NCBI RefSeq assembly: GCF_014698835.1
Contig: NZ_JACJTU010000051.1
Span: forward strand, 1-48,149
Direction: 5' to 3'
Length of the DNA stretch: 48,149 nt
Source: Nostoc paludosum FACHB-159
GTDB lineage: Bacteria; Cyanobacteriota; Cyanobacteriia; Cyanobacteriales; Nostocaceae
Below, piece after piece: positions 34,915 through 44,242 of the stretch. Position numbers and translations under genes: made by a program. Within the stretch, counting starts at the first letter, position 1. Each line of letters starts with the position of its first letter. The notes beneath the pieces were generated by a model. It made no database searches, was not told the origin of the DNA, and saw only the letters and a program-made list of their open reading frames with translations.

Positions 34915-36180
34915 TTAGACCAAAAGCGGAAAACTATTAATGGAAACATTAGGCCGACTAAAGCCCACCTGTAGGTGTTTTGGCCCATGAAACACGATAT
35001 TGTTTGTCCATTCAACTTTCTCGTCTATCAGGCAAAGATCGGGCAAACGGTTGAGTAGGATATTTAAGGCAATCTGACCCTCGGCGCGGGCTAGTGCTGA
35101 ACCAATGCAGAAGTGGATACCAGCGCCGAAACCGCAGTGTCGGGAGTCCTGGCGCTGGAAATCTAGAACTTCGGGGTTTGGAAAGATTGCAGGATCTCGG
35201 TTGGCGGAGCCAAGCATCAATCCCACACTGTCCCCCTGTCGAATCAGTTTGCCACCAATCTCGACATCTGCAAAAGCCCACCGTGTCACTAACTGGACTG
35301 GGTTGTCGTAACGTAACAGTTCTTCAACTCCCGCAGGAATAAGTTCGGGATGAGTACGCAACAGTTTGAGTGCATCTGGATTCCGTAGCAATGCCAGTGT
35401 GCCTTTGCCAAGCAGGTTGACCGTCGTTTCGTGGCCTGCTGTCAGCAGATGGATGCACATTGAGAGAACTTCTTCTTCACTGAGTTTGTCGCCCTGATCT
35501 TGAGCTTTTACCAGCGCCGTGATCAGATCCTGGCGCGGCTGTTTCTGCCGTTCTGAGATCGCCGTGCTGAAATAATCGATCAAGCATCGGGTTGCTTCTT
35601 CGGCCCGATTATATGTTTCTGGTGTTGCTGATAAACGTGAGGTGCTAGCTTCCAATAAGGCCACAGACCACTGTCGGAATAACGGGCGATCCGCAGGATC
35701 GACACCCAGCAGAGCGGCAATTACCATAACCGGCAGAGGAAAAGCAAACTCCTCTATCAAATCCATTTCTCCACGAAACTGAACCCGATCTAACAAGTTG
35801 TCTGCAATCTTGAAAATAGTTGGACGAATGTTTTCTACCACTCTTGGGGCAAAAGCCTTGTTCACTAGCAAACGCAGTCGCGTGTGGTCTGGAGGATCTC
35901 GAAAAACCATCCAGTTGCTAACCATCGAGCGAAATCCTTTATAAGCTGCTGGTACTGGTGCGCCTTCGCCGTCCTCACGAATTCGTCGAACTTCACGGCC
36001 GAACCTATTATCTTCAAGCACCTGCATCACATCTTGGTAACGGAAGAGATACCAAGCACCTGGTAGTTTGGGATTAGAGGAGATTCCCCAATGAACAGGA
36101 TCTTCTTCTCTGTAGCGACGGTAGACTGTGTAGGGATCTGCGATGACTTCAGGTAGAAACGGATTTAATCTTTCAATCAT
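34915..36180 (-). CDS. Cytochrome P450 (biosynthetic, bacterial class I type)
   Basis: The 421-residue soluble P450 has the I-helix oxygen-activation motif AGHETT (248-253), the K-helix EELLR and the heme loop FGAGIHFCIG with axial cysteine C358. The N-terminal DPYTVYRRYREEDPVHW and the length are typical of CYP107-like or indolocarbazole-type bacterial P450s that need separate ferredoxin and reductase. It is the last gene of the minus-strand operon, 19 bp after the O-methyltransferase. Context makes oxidative coupling or hydroxylation of the amino-acid dimer likely, as done by StaP/RebP in indolocarbazole pathways. I cannot assign it to that subfamily from sequence alone. Confidence 0.9.
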   Translation of the reverse strand: MIERLNPFLPEVIADPYTVYRRYREEDPVHWGISSNPKLPGAWYLFRYQDVMQVLEDNRFGREVRRIREDGEGAPVPAAYKGFRSMVSNWMVFRDPPDHTRLRLLVNKAFAPRVVENIRPTIFKIADNLLDRVQFRGEMDLIEEFAFPLPVMVIAALLGVDPADRPLFRQWSVALLEASTSRLSATPETYNRAEEATRCLIDYFSTAISERQKQPRQDLITALVKAQDQGDKLSEEEVLSMCIHLLTAGHETTVNLLGKGTLALLRNPDALKLLRTHPELIPAGVEELLRYDNPVQLVTRWAFADVEIGGKLIRQGDSVGLMLGSANRDPAIFPNPEVLDFQRQDSRHCGFGAGIHFCIGSALARAEGQIALNILLNRLPDLCLIDEKVEWTNNIVFHGPKHLQVGFSRPNVSINSFPLLV

Positions 36181-36199
36181 ACAAAAGTCCTAGTGTTAT

Positions 36200-37264
36200 C
36201 TAACTGCTTTTACTGCCTTCAATAATGCTGCATGGCGATTTGGTGGGGATGATGTTGGTCAGTCGAAAGCCTGCTTTCGTAAAGAGTTTTTCAAACTCAT
36301 CTGTAGTACGAATACGTGTCCCAGAGTTAGTTACCAGCATTTGCAAATCTAGGAACGTAGCAAAAGATGGCTCAGAATTAGAGTAAACTACTGGATCAAT
36401 TACAAGCAGTTTTCCATTTTCAGGCATGGCTTGGTGACAGTTTTGCAAAATCTCAATTGCGCGGTCATCACCCCAATTGTGAATCATTTGTTTAAGAATA
36501 TAGGCATTTCCCCCACTGGGTACTGACTCAAAAAAGTCTCCGCTTAGTATTTGATATCGTCCCACAAGTTCTTTTAGCTGTAAATTATGTTCTTCTTTGA
36601 AGCGTTCAACCACAGATGGTAAATCAAAGAGAACACCCGTTATGGCAGGATGCGCCTTTAAGACAGTAGGCAATAGAGTTTTATATCCACCACCAACATC
36701 AACCAAGTAAGAAAATGAGGAAAAATCATAAGCTTCTAAGACAGCATTATTGATGATTGCAGAATATTTATTCAGCCCTTGTTTAAAATTCTTACTAACT
36801 TCAGGATTCTGAGCAAAATAGTCACCAACCTTCATGCCAAACTTATGTTCAAATCCAGAAATTCCTGTCTTCACAGCGTTGAACATATTTCCCCAAGATT
36901 GCCACAGCCAGTCCTCACCTTCCAAAAGTGCCACAGAGCGCATTGAATCAGGAGTGTCTGTCTGAAGACATTTTGCCAGTGGTGTCAATTCAAAGTAGTA
37001 ATTATCAATCTCGGCAAAGATACCATGACTTGCTAGGGCGCGTAGTAATCTATATAAAGATTGGGCATCAACTTCTACATACTTGGCTAGATCGTCAATG
37101 CTTTTTGCCTCATCTTTGAGTAAATCAGCAATACCCAGTTTTGCTGCTACGTAAATTCCTTGAGTTAGGTAATGACTGTTCAGCATTTGCATTATTATTG
37201 CTGAAGGCGGCGTGGCGTCTTTTTGATTGTTGATGTTTGTTTGAACAATAGCTGTTGACAACAT
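36200..37264 (-). CDS. O-methyltransferase (Methyltransf_2 / hydroxyneurosporene-MT-like)
   Basis: The 354-residue SAM-dependent enzyme has an N-terminal winged-helix dimerisation domain (about 30-110, YLTQGIYVAAKLGIADLL, LYRLLRALASHGIF). The catalytic domain has the SAM loop LVDVGGGYKTLL, the acidic DLPSVV strand and the catalytic-base region LKQMIHNWGDD. The family methylates phenolic or enolic hydroxyls of secondary metabolites. A TTG at 37285 extends the frame, but ATG 37264 has AGGAG at the right distance. It sits 19 bp upstream of the P450 start and 123 bp after the GST gene. In this operon it probably methylates the dimeric product. Confidence 0.88.
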   Translation of the reverse strand: MLSTAIVQTNINNQKDATPPSAIIMQMLNSHYLTQGIYVAAKLGIADLLKDEAKSIDDLAKYVEVDAQSLYRLLRALASHGIFAEIDNYYFELTPLAKCLQTDTPDSMRSVALLEGEDWLWQSWGNMFNAVKTGISGFEHKFGMKVGDYFAQNPEVSKNFKQGLNKYSAIINNAVLEAYDFSSFSYLVDVGGGYKTLLPTVLKAHPAITGVLFDLPSVVERFKEEHNLQLKELVGRYQILSGDFFESVPSGGNAYILKQMIHNWGDDRAIEILQNCHQAMPENGKLLVIDPVVYSNSEPSFATFLDLQMLVTNSGTRIRTTDEFEKLFTKAGFRLTNIIPTKSPCSIIEGSKSS

Positions 37265-37387
37265 AATTATTTCTCCTAAAACCAATTTTGGGAATGAATT
37301 ATATCTGGAAAATTTTGAGAAAATGTATTTGTCTTTTAGCCTAAAAATAGCGTTAGCTTTTACTCAAAAACTCAGAATTTCCGTTAA

Positions 37388-38083
37388 TCATGCAATAACA
37401 CTGGTTCTATAAGTATCAATAGGCACTAAATCAAGTGGATACTTTAACGTAGCTAGCATCTGCTTCATCTGCTCATTCCCCTGATGCTGTACCTGCGCTA
37501 CAGATGGCCTGGACTCAAGACGCCTAACGTAATCTGTTAGCAGAGGCAGGTGCTGGTAGTTGTAAACCATACGTAGGTAGGCTAAAATCGGGGCTGCTGC
37601 ACAGTCGGCTAAGGAAAACTGTTCGCCCACCAGCCAAGTACGCCCCTGAAGCCGCGCATCTAGGAGAGTGCAAGCCGTCTCCAATAGCCGCTTTGCTTTG
37701 AGAACCTCTTTATTGCCTCGCTCCTCGGCCGGACGTTGGGTATCGGCAAACAGCGCCTCGCGTCCCGAATTGATGTATACATCCAGAATTCGCTCCCAGA
37801 AACGGACTTCTAAAGCCAGGTTCGAGTCATCAGGAATCAGACGAGGTTCGTTTTTAAAGTCTTCGTCAAGATATTCAATGATGATACAAGCCTCAAAAAG
37901 TACTTGCCCAGAGTCTGCGATTAGCGTTGGAATTTTAGCAAAGGGGTTGATTTGTATGTAATCTTCGCGCGATCGCGCCTCGAAAAGATTCACCTGGATG
38001 GGTATAAAATCTATGTTCTTCTCGTAGAGGGCGATGAGGACTCGCTGGGAGTAGGATGAAGCCGGGGCATAGTAGAGCTTCAT
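37388..38083 (-). CDS. Glutathione S-transferase in biosynthetic operon
   Basis: The 231-residue GST has the N-terminal thioredoxin fold (MKLYYAPASSYSQRVLIAL, a serine-type active-site region), the cis-Pro loop AKIPTLI and the glutathione-binding LFEACIIIEYLDE. The C-terminal half is helical (TWLVGEQFSLADCAAAPILAYL). It is theta/zeta-like rather than the CPYA type of the other GST in the window. In secondary-metabolite operons such enzymes isomerise, conjugate or dehydrate reactive intermediates; which applies here is unknown. A MITE lies between it and the preceding methyltransferase gene. Confidence 0.86.
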   Translation of the reverse strand: MKLYYAPASSYSQRVLIALYEKNIDFIPIQVNLFEARSREDYIQINPFAKIPTLIADSGQVLFEACIIIEYLDEDFKNEPRLIPDDSNLALEVRFWERILDVYINSGREALFADTQRPAEERGNKEVLKAKRLLETACTLLDARLQGRTWLVGEQFSLADCAAAPILAYLRMVYNYQHLPLLTDYVRRLESRPSVAQVQHQGNEQMKQMLATLKYPLDLVPIDTYRTSVIA

Positions 38084-38153
38084 ATAGTATTATGCAAGGT
38101 TGGTAAGGAGAATAATTTTTAACCACTAGTCAAAAAGGTTGTGTTGGTCAAAA

Positions 38154-38261
38154 ATATAGCGGTTTTCACTCAAATAGAATACAATCCTTGTGATTTTAAA
38201 CTAGGAGGTAAGACTAGAAGGTACACAAAGGTGTATTCTACTCAAATAAAAATCGCTATAT
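38154..38261. mobile_element. MITE inside the biosynthetic operon
   Basis: This 108-bp element has terminal inverted repeats of about 38 bp. The left end (38154-38192) starts ATATAGCGGTTTTCACTC. The right end (38224-38261), read inward, starts ATATAGCGATTTTTATTT, and both share TAGAATACA further in. It encodes no protein and lies in the 205-bp gap between the methyltransferase and the GST. Confidence 0.82.
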
Positions 38262-38288
38262 GTTGAGAATAAAGATTGGGGGTTCAGC

Positions 38289-39107
38289 TTAACTATTTAC
38301 GGATTTCTGCGCGAGTGCAAATATAGCTGGACTATCCATCCAAATCCCTTTGTCTGTTTTTAACACTTTGACTTGTTTGAGGAATTCAACCTTAAACTGC
38401 TCTATTTTTTCAGGCTCTAGTTGTGCTAAGTGCATACGGTTGCCAGTGTACCAGATAAAATCCCAACACTCTTCCACACTCTCGACATAATAGCCCAATT
38501 CTTCGGTAAATATTTCAATGTTCTCTAAACCCGTGTCCTGTAATAATTGGCGACACTTATCAGGAGTATCAACTCGTTGCAATGGCATCACTGGTGGAAG
38601 TGCAATACCAAAATTTTGCAGACATGCTTTATAAACTCCAACCACGGAATTGTCGCCGATCTCCCCCCAACTAGAGAACGCAACTCGTCCACCAGGTTTA
38701 GTAACACGCTGCAATTCTCGTAAACCAGTAAGTATATCAGGCCAGCAATAGACGGCTGAAGCAGAGATGACTACATCAAAACTGTTGTCACCTAATGGCA
38801 AAGCTAATGCATCTCCCTCACGAATGTTAACGTTTGTCAGACCCACCGCAGACACTTTTCGCTGTGCTTCTTCACGCATATTTTCAGCTATGTCAACTGC
38901 TATGACTTCTCCACTTTCACCAACAGCATATGCAGCAGCGATCGCAGCATTTCCCGTACCGGTTGCCACATCAAGAACCTTTTGTCCGGTATGTATTCTG
39001 GCGAACTCAACTAAGTGCTGAGCAGATACAGATGCAGTACGTAGTGCGAGTTTATCATAGCTATCCGAAACCAAATTGAAACACGATTTTACTTGCTGGT
39101 TATCCAT
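38289..39107 (-). CDS. Class I SAM-dependent methyltransferase (Methyltransf_11 type)
   Basis: The 272-residue protein has the SAM-binding motif I VLDVATGTGNAA near residue 45, motif II acidic end AVDIAENM, motif III GDALALPLGDNSFDVVIS, and VTKPGGRVAFSSWGE as post-motif. It resembles the UbiE/COQ5-like branch used for C-, N- or O-methylation of small molecules. The substrate is not predictable. It is 69 bp downstream of the Rieske oxygenase and shares its orientation, and it is the first of two methyltransferases in this operon. It has the normal length and a clear ATG. Confidence 0.88.
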   Translation of the reverse strand: MDNQQVKSCFNLVSDSYDKLALRTASVSAQHLVEFARIHTGQKVLDVATGTGNAAIAAAYAVGESGEVIAVDIAENMREEAQRKVSAVGLTNVNIREGDALALPLGDNSFDVVISASAVYCWPDILTGLRELQRVTKPGGRVAFSSWGEIGDNSVVGVYKACLQNFGIALPPVMPLQRVDTPDKCRQLLQDTGLENIEIFTEELGYYVESVEECWDFIWYTGNRMHLAQLEPEKIEQFKVEFLKQVKVLKTDKGIWMDSPAIFALAQKSVNS

Positions 39108-39176
39108 TGGAAAAATCTCCCGAAAGTTTTATTGAGTAATGTTTTGCGTAGCTAAAACGGAATATAGACTATAAAT

Positions 39177-40154
39177 TTATACAGTGCCAAAAGTAACACC
39201 CTGCTGTTTTAGCCATCTGCGGTAGGTAATGGAAGAGCGATCGCTTGGCACATGAAAATTAGCTTCCAAGTCCAACGGTATACGCCGTGGTCGTTGAGAC
39301 TCGACGATCGCAACGTCCTGATCGAAAACTATATGTGCCAAGTTTCTGAACACATCTTCTGGAACTTTGTCAGCATAATTGATACATGACCATCTCCAAA
39401 CGATGGACTTTTCCTCCTCCACAGGTGTTACTGTGAAGAACATCGTCATAATTTCATCGACGACTTTGCTACGTACACGTAAGCATACAGTCAAAGGGCG
39501 GAAAATATCATAACTGGCACTGACGTATTCTCCTTGTCCAGTCTCGTGATTAAGTTGCCAAACGCTGAGATCGGTAACGTGAATCCCATCGGAATTAACT
39601 TTTACTTTATAGTCATCTATGGTTGCATGGTTAGATTCGCCCAAACGTCCGTCATGGACAAAGGGTATGTGGTTGAAATCTAGGAAGTTTTCTATAGCAC
39701 GAAAAGCGCTGGAGTGATAGTGAATGGGGCCGAAGAAACACTTGTAGTAGCTAGGGTCATCCAACTCTGGAATAGCAGGTAATTCATATTGTGGTGTTCC
39801 CAAACAGACCCACACCAACCCGTAGCGCTCTTGAACGTGGAATGTCTGCACACAAGCCCGTGACCGTGTTGATGGTATCCAATCTGGGTGAGCCGGAACG
39901 TGTACGCAGTTTCCTGAGTTGTTGAAGGCAAAACCGTGATAAGGGCAAACAAGGTTATCATCCTTAATCCATCCCTGTGCAAAGCTGGCTCCCCGGTGTG
40001 GACAACGGTCTTCCCAAGCTAAAACTTGGTCGCCACTGCGCCACACCACTAAATCCTCCCCTAACAAGCGAACGCTAAGAACTTTGCCTGGTGTGACATC
40101 TTCCGATTTCGCTACTACATGCCAGTCGTTTTTGAGAGTTACGTCGTTTACCAT
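39177..40154 (-). CDS. Rieske non-heme iron oxygenase
   Basis: The 325-residue oxygenase has a Rieske [2Fe-2S] centre, C51-P-H53 and C70-P-Y-H73. The mononuclear iron site is D159-x2-H162-x4-H167, with an acidic ligand around D278 or D280. The arrangement matches the vanillate-demethylase/pheophorbide-oxygenase/aminopyrrolnitrin-oxygenase (PrnD) branch, which works as homotrimers on aromatic compounds and needs an external reductase. No reductase is encoded beside it. Known reactions in this group include ring hydroxylation, O-demethylation and arylamine N-oxygenation. In this operon it is the best candidate for an unusual oxidative tailoring step. Confidence 0.88.
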   Translation of the reverse strand: MVNDVTLKNDWHVVAKSEDVTPGKVLSVRLLGEDLVVWRSGDQVLAWEDRCPHRGASFAQGWIKDDNLVCPYHGFAFNNSGNCVHVPAHPDWIPSTRSRACVQTFHVQERYGLVWVCLGTPQYELPAIPELDDPSYYKCFFGPIHYHSSAFRAIENFLDFNHIPFVHDGRLGESNHATIDDYKVKVNSDGIHVTDLSVWQLNHETGQGEYVSASYDIFRPLTVCLRVRSKVVDEIMTMFFTVTPVEEEKSIVWRWSCINYADKVPEDVFRNLAHIVFDQDVAIVESQRPRRIPLDLEANFHVPSDRSSITYRRWLKQQGVTFGTV

Positions 40155-40287
40155 TTTGATTGAACTCCTAATAATACAAAACTCTTGATGGTGTATGGAA
40201 GTTTGAAAGCTTTGCTGCTACTTGATTAATAGCTTTTGCAAAATTTGTGTTGAGCGACCACTTATTAACTGAACTTTTCAGACGATC

Positions 40288-40800
40288 TCAACGTTGCTCA
40301 ACTTTGACTCGCCTTAAACCGAAGAGGATGATAATACAAGCTAAAAATACGAAGCTAGTAATAACCTTTACGGCTATTTCCACACTGGTCTCTATCCACA
40401 AGGGACCTTGAGGAAACCCCTTTGCGGTAATCAATAAGGTCTTTGTTAAGCCAATTGCTGCTCCTAAAACTTGACTACCAAGACCAACATAGGAACTCAA
40501 CAGCAGAAACCAAAACGTCAGTTTGGCAAGCAATTTTGAAAGCTGGATATAAGGAAGCGCCAAACCAACGCAGATTAAAAAAGTTCCCAGCGAAAGTCCA
40601 ATGGTATGGGCGGCTAGTCCTGCGCGTGGATTAGTATACAAAGGAATGAATAAGGGGATTATACATCCGAGAAAAAATAGAAAGAACCCATGCCAAAGAA
40701 AACTACGCCTATACTCCTCAATTTCATACTGGTTTAAGAGAGTCTTTGATATTTGTTGCGAGTCAAATTCATTAAGTATTTCAACTGTTTCAACTTTCAT
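40288..40800 (-). CDS. Four-helix membrane protein resembling hydroxylaminobenzene mutase
   Basis: The 170-residue protein has four membrane helices (about 35-53, 65-83, 90-113, 140-162). Its pattern LWHGFFLFFLGCIIPLFIP, then NPRAGLAAHTIGLSLGTFL, then LTFWFLLLSSYVGLGSQVLG and a terminal FGLRR recalls the HabA/HabB hydroxylaminobenzene mutases. Those turn arylhydroxylamines into aminophenols. This assignment is from remembered family features and needs a profile search. If right, it pairs chemically with the adjacent Rieske oxygenase, some of whose relatives N-oxygenate arylamines. Otherwise it is an uncharacterised membrane protein of the operon. Confidence 0.55.
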   Translation of the reverse strand: MKVETVEILNEFDSQQISKTLLNQYEIEEYRRSFLWHGFFLFFLGCIIPLFIPLYTNPRAGLAAHTIGLSLGTFLICVGLALPYIQLSKLLAKLTFWFLLLSSYVGLGSQVLGAAIGLTKTLLITAKGFPQGPLWIETSVEIAVKVITSFVFLACIIILFGLRRVKVEQR

Positions 40801-40900
40801 GAGCGTCTCAATTTTTTGATTTAATTTTTAACAAATTGGTTTTTTGGGCGGAATTTTTTAGTAGCATTTGTGTAGGTGTACTCACATTTATGTCAAACAG

Positions 40901-43900
40901 TTACTCGTGATTTTTAGCTAGGTCTTCAAAGAAGTTCGTATAGAAATCGAACATTTCATAAACAGTGCTGTGGATCGCCTCGCATTCCCTAGCTTGATTG
41001 CCCAGCAGCTCAAACCGACGAGCGATCGCCTGATATGCTATTTCTGGTGTGGGAATATACGCGGGTGGAGTTGCGACCTCGAAGGATGGGCCTGCGGTTT
41101 TGCCTCGCTTTCCTGAAGGCATAGTCATCAGCAACTCGCCTAGAGGGCGCATCATACCTGTCATCACGTCAATAGCAGCATTCATCAGCTTCGATCGCCG
41201 TAGGCTACCATTGGGCGTTAACCCGAAATGTTGTACCATCATCTGCATCATTAACAAGTAACACTCATTAAAGATTTCCATCACCTTGCGAGTTTGGGAA
41301 ACTGTGACAATATTGGTGTTGTAATCTTGATGCTGCAATGTGGGATTCCGCATCGCTGGGTATGCTGGATTCCAGGGAACCTGGCGGCTAGTTCCAGCTT
41401 CAGTAACCTGCTGTTTAACCAGAGCCTCAGCCATGCGTCGGAATTGCTGAAAGTGGGATTTTTCAAACTTAGGTGAGGATGAGTCGCATCCTTCGCCTTG
41501 CTCAACAATTAAATCAATTGCAAACAGCGCACTGTTAACATCGTCTACTTGGAATTGGTAATCTGGGTGAACTTTGTTAAAATCCTCACGCAAAAACAAG
41601 TGATGTTCGCCACCAACACGACCTTTCTTGACTACAATTAAATCCCCAATTGTCTCCAGCGCCGAGCGGATTTGACGGTACAGTTCGCTTAAAGAACCAT
41701 AACCGTGGAGGCGATCGACTGTGGGATCGTTCAAGACAGGTTCGCCAACGAGGTCTTCTTCCAAAAAGTCAGGCCACTCGAAACGCATGAATCGCTGTAG
41801 GGTGCTAGCATTTAAGGGTTCGAGAGCAAAGTCTACTTCAATAGGGAAACGGCGATTGATGGTGCTGAAGTTAGGGGTCGCTGGATAGAAAGGCTCACCC
41901 ATGGCCATGAGGATGTTGTTCACCATCAAAAAGTGAATCATTTCCTCACGGGATATCTCCAGTAATACACCCCGCATACCGTAATCACGCACTTCTTTAC
42001 CGTCACCACAAGCTAGGTGCAGCTGCTCGGTTGTCCACAAACCCCGACGCACGTACTCCTGACCTGTTGCGTAGTTGGGGATGGAGTATGCCGCATAGAT
42101 GTATTGCAGCATGACTGCTATCTCCAGTTCCGCAGCATGTCGCAAAGCAACAACTAATTCATCGCGGGTCTGGATAGTGCGCTGGGTGTGCTTTGGCTCT
42201 GGTACTGCATTGGGAATGTAACCAACTCGCTGTTGATTAGCCAAGAATTTACGTAAAAGCATAGCTTTGGGTCGGGACATATCCCGCGTTGGTGGCATAT
42301 AGTAAGTTTTGTTTTGGTTGCGGGGATCGCACATTTGCCACATCAACCGCGCATAGTTTTCTACCTTGCAACGGTCAGCGAGGCTGAAAACCTCGGCTTT
42401 CATAAAGGAGAAGACCAACTCGTAGTAAGCTAGGATTTGCTCATAAATGAGGTGAAAATCTACTTTCTCATCCTCAATTTCCTCTAAGTGCCAATCGTTG
42501 GTCAACACTCGCACAGCAAAGGAACCGGCACCAGACCAAAAGCCGAGTAAATCATCGTTATCGTAGGCGATTATTGCCTCGTCTAGTTGATTGCGATCGC
42601 TAGGTCGTTCATCGGGTCGAGCCGACAACAACACTCGCGTAGTTCCAGGTTGGGCACCACGTAAAGTTACCCACCCGCATCCCTTATCATCTGTGGAGAC
42701 AACACAAGTAGGGCTGAATTCGCCGCCTGCTTGCCGTTTCCCTGGTTTGAAATGTACAATTTCCAGTTCCCAACTGTGGGGAAAGTGGAAAGCCTGACCA
42801 ACGTTAGCGGGGTCGCGTTCAAATTCGTAGCGTAGATGAGGCAATGCTTTCGGATTGTAGAACTGTTGCAGGTAGACGGTCTCAACTGGCGCAGGACGCC
42901 CCCGCACAAAAGACCGCACCTCCAGTTCCACAGCATAGTCTTCGCCCCGTTGCCAATCGGGGAATTCCACGAACAAGCAGGCTGGATCTATCTGGAGGTT
43001 AATCTCCTCTTCCTGAAGCAAAATCTGTGGTTGTCCATCAGGCTGTATTGCAATGATGCATAAACCCTGCTGTAAAATTTCATCAGCCAGGTCTTCAAAG
43101 GGTGCCGCTAGTGGTACGTCTACAATGCCGCTGGTAAGTTGATGTGCTGCTTGCTGATAGGCATTTTTAGGGATTCGTGCTACTAGCCGCAGACTTTTGA
43201 GTGTACGCAATTCCAATTCGCCAAGGTCAAGCTTAGCAGCGATCGCATGAGTTGGTCCAGGGCCTGGTTTTGTCGTTCGCCCCAGACACGGCACTGCTGT
43301 AACCATATTCAGGCTTGCCCCTTGGGGAGTCACCTGGACAGTAAGATTGGATAGTGTCTTTGAATTACCTGGCAAGTGGCGGGGAGTCAGTAGTCGGCCA
43401 TATGGGTAGGTGCTAAGTTCTCCCTCACACCACAAACCGATGGTTCCGTGCAGTTCCCAGAACACAGGCGAGTCTGGTTGCTGCGGTGTTGACATGTTGC
43501 TCAAGCCGAACTGCACCACTAGCCCCAACACATCGTCCCTAGTCATTGCCTCGCGCAATAAGGAAACTGTTGGTGAAAGCGTTGCTTCTTCGCCCCACAA
43601 TAAATCTGTCGCAGCTTTGGAGATGGTAAACTGATGCACAGCTGCACGCCCAAACTCATTGTTCAGACAGTGTGCAGACAATTCGTGGATGTGGTTAAAG
43701 TTCTGCCAACGCGCTGGCTGCACGCCCTCCACAGGTGCTGAGAGCATATTTGAGACTTCGTGGGAGCCACCAAGGCGGCCAAAGGTTAGTTGACCTACCA
43801 TGATTGTGCTAGTCCAGTTGGAGGCCGGATCGCAGTCAAAGATGCGGGCCCGATTGAAGGTAGTCGCTAGATATTCGTTGTAATGACCCCACATATCGAC

Positions 43901-44242
43901 GCTGCGTCCCACCGCTGGGTCGTGCTGGTCAACTTGTCCCGGCATTCTTTGAGCGCTGACAATTTGTGCTTCAATTGCAAAATGACCATTTCCCCCGAAG
44001 TCCCATCCCATCGCCATACTGAAGGGGCCATTTTCATCCCAATGACCTTCACTGTTAAACCGGGGGCCCAATTGGTAGAGGTGTTCGTGGTACTCAGATA
44101 TAGAACGGTGGGGATCGAAGCGATCGCCATTCATATACACTGTATTGGTAGTGAGATCCACCAGCCCATTTTTGTGTCCTGTAGGGGCGTGAGTGCGGGC
44201 AAAGCCTTGAAAGTGGAGTCGGGGAAAATCCAAAATGCTCAT
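40901..44242 (-). CDS. VioB/RebD-family imine dimer synthase (chromopyrrolate-synthase-like)
   Basis: The 1113-residue protein opens MSILDFPRLHFQGFARTHAP, which matches VioB and RebD/StaD closely from memory, as do GHYNEYLATTFNRARIFD and GGEHHLFL. The C-terminal third contains a ferritin-like domain: E705-L-E707 in ELEIAVMLQYIYAAYSIPNY, and E766-E767-M-I-H770. VioB and RebD condense two imines of indole-3-pyruvate, RebD giving chromopyrrolic acid. The RARIF and WTSTIMVGQ segments look more RebD-like to me. It is about 100 residues longer than VioB (998). The frame extends to a GTG at 44314, but ATG 44242 with AGGA upstream aligns with the family start. It is separated from the oxidase gene by 370 bp. 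Confidence 0.9.
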   Translation of the reverse strand: MSILDFPRLHFQGFARTHAPTGHKNGLVDLTTNTVYMNGDRFDPHRSISEYHEHLYQLGPRFNSEGHWDENGPFSMAMGWDFGGNGHFAIEAQIVSAQRMPGQVDQHDPAVGRSVDMWGHYNEYLATTFNRARIFDCDPASNWTSTIMVGQLTFGRLGGSHEVSNMLSAPVEGVQPARWQNFNHIHELSAHCLNNEFGRAAVHQFTISKAATDLLWGEEATLSPTVSLLREAMTRDDVLGLVVQFGLSNMSTPQQPDSPVFWELHGTIGLWCEGELSTYPYGRLLTPRHLPGNSKTLSNLTVQVTPQGASLNMVTAVPCLGRTTKPGPGPTHAIAAKLDLGELELRTLKSLRLVARIPKNAYQQAAHQLTSGIVDVPLAAPFEDLADEILQQGLCIIAIQPDGQPQILLQEEEINLQIDPACLFVEFPDWQRGEDYAVELEVRSFVRGRPAPVETVYLQQFYNPKALPHLRYEFERDPANVGQAFHFPHSWELEIVHFKPGKRQAGGEFSPTCVVSTDDKGCGWVTLRGAQPGTTRVLLSARPDERPSDRNQLDEAIIAYDNDDLLGFWSGAGSFAVRVLTNDWHLEEIEDEKVDFHLIYEQILAYYELVFSFMKAEVFSLADRCKVENYARLMWQMCDPRNQNKTYYMPPTRDMSRPKAMLLRKFLANQQRVGYIPNAVPEPKHTQRTIQTRDELVVALRHAAELEIAVMLQYIYAAYSIPNYATGQEYVRRGLWTTEQLHLACGDGKEVRDYGMRGVLLEISREEMIHFLMVNNILMAMGEPFYPATPNFSTINRRFPIEVDFALEPLNASTLQRFMRFEWPDFLEEDLVGEPVLNDPTVDRLHGYGSLSELYRQIRSALETIGDLIVVKKGRVGGEHHLFLREDFNKVHPDYQFQVDDVNSALFAIDLIVEQGEGCDSSSPKFEKSHFQQFRRMAEALVKQQVTEAGTSRQVPWNPAYPAMRNPTLQHQDYNTNIVTVSQTRKVMEIFNECYLLMMQMMVQHFGLTPNGSLRRSKLMNAAIDVMTGMMRPLGELLMTMPSGKRGKTAGPSFEVATPPAYIPTPEIAYQAIARRFELLGNQARECEAIHSTVYEMFDFYTNFFEDLAKNHE

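Noticed and set aside
34759..34974. 71-codon plus-strand frame overlapping the P450 end
   Set aside because: Low-complexity and largely antisense to the P450 3' end; no motif.
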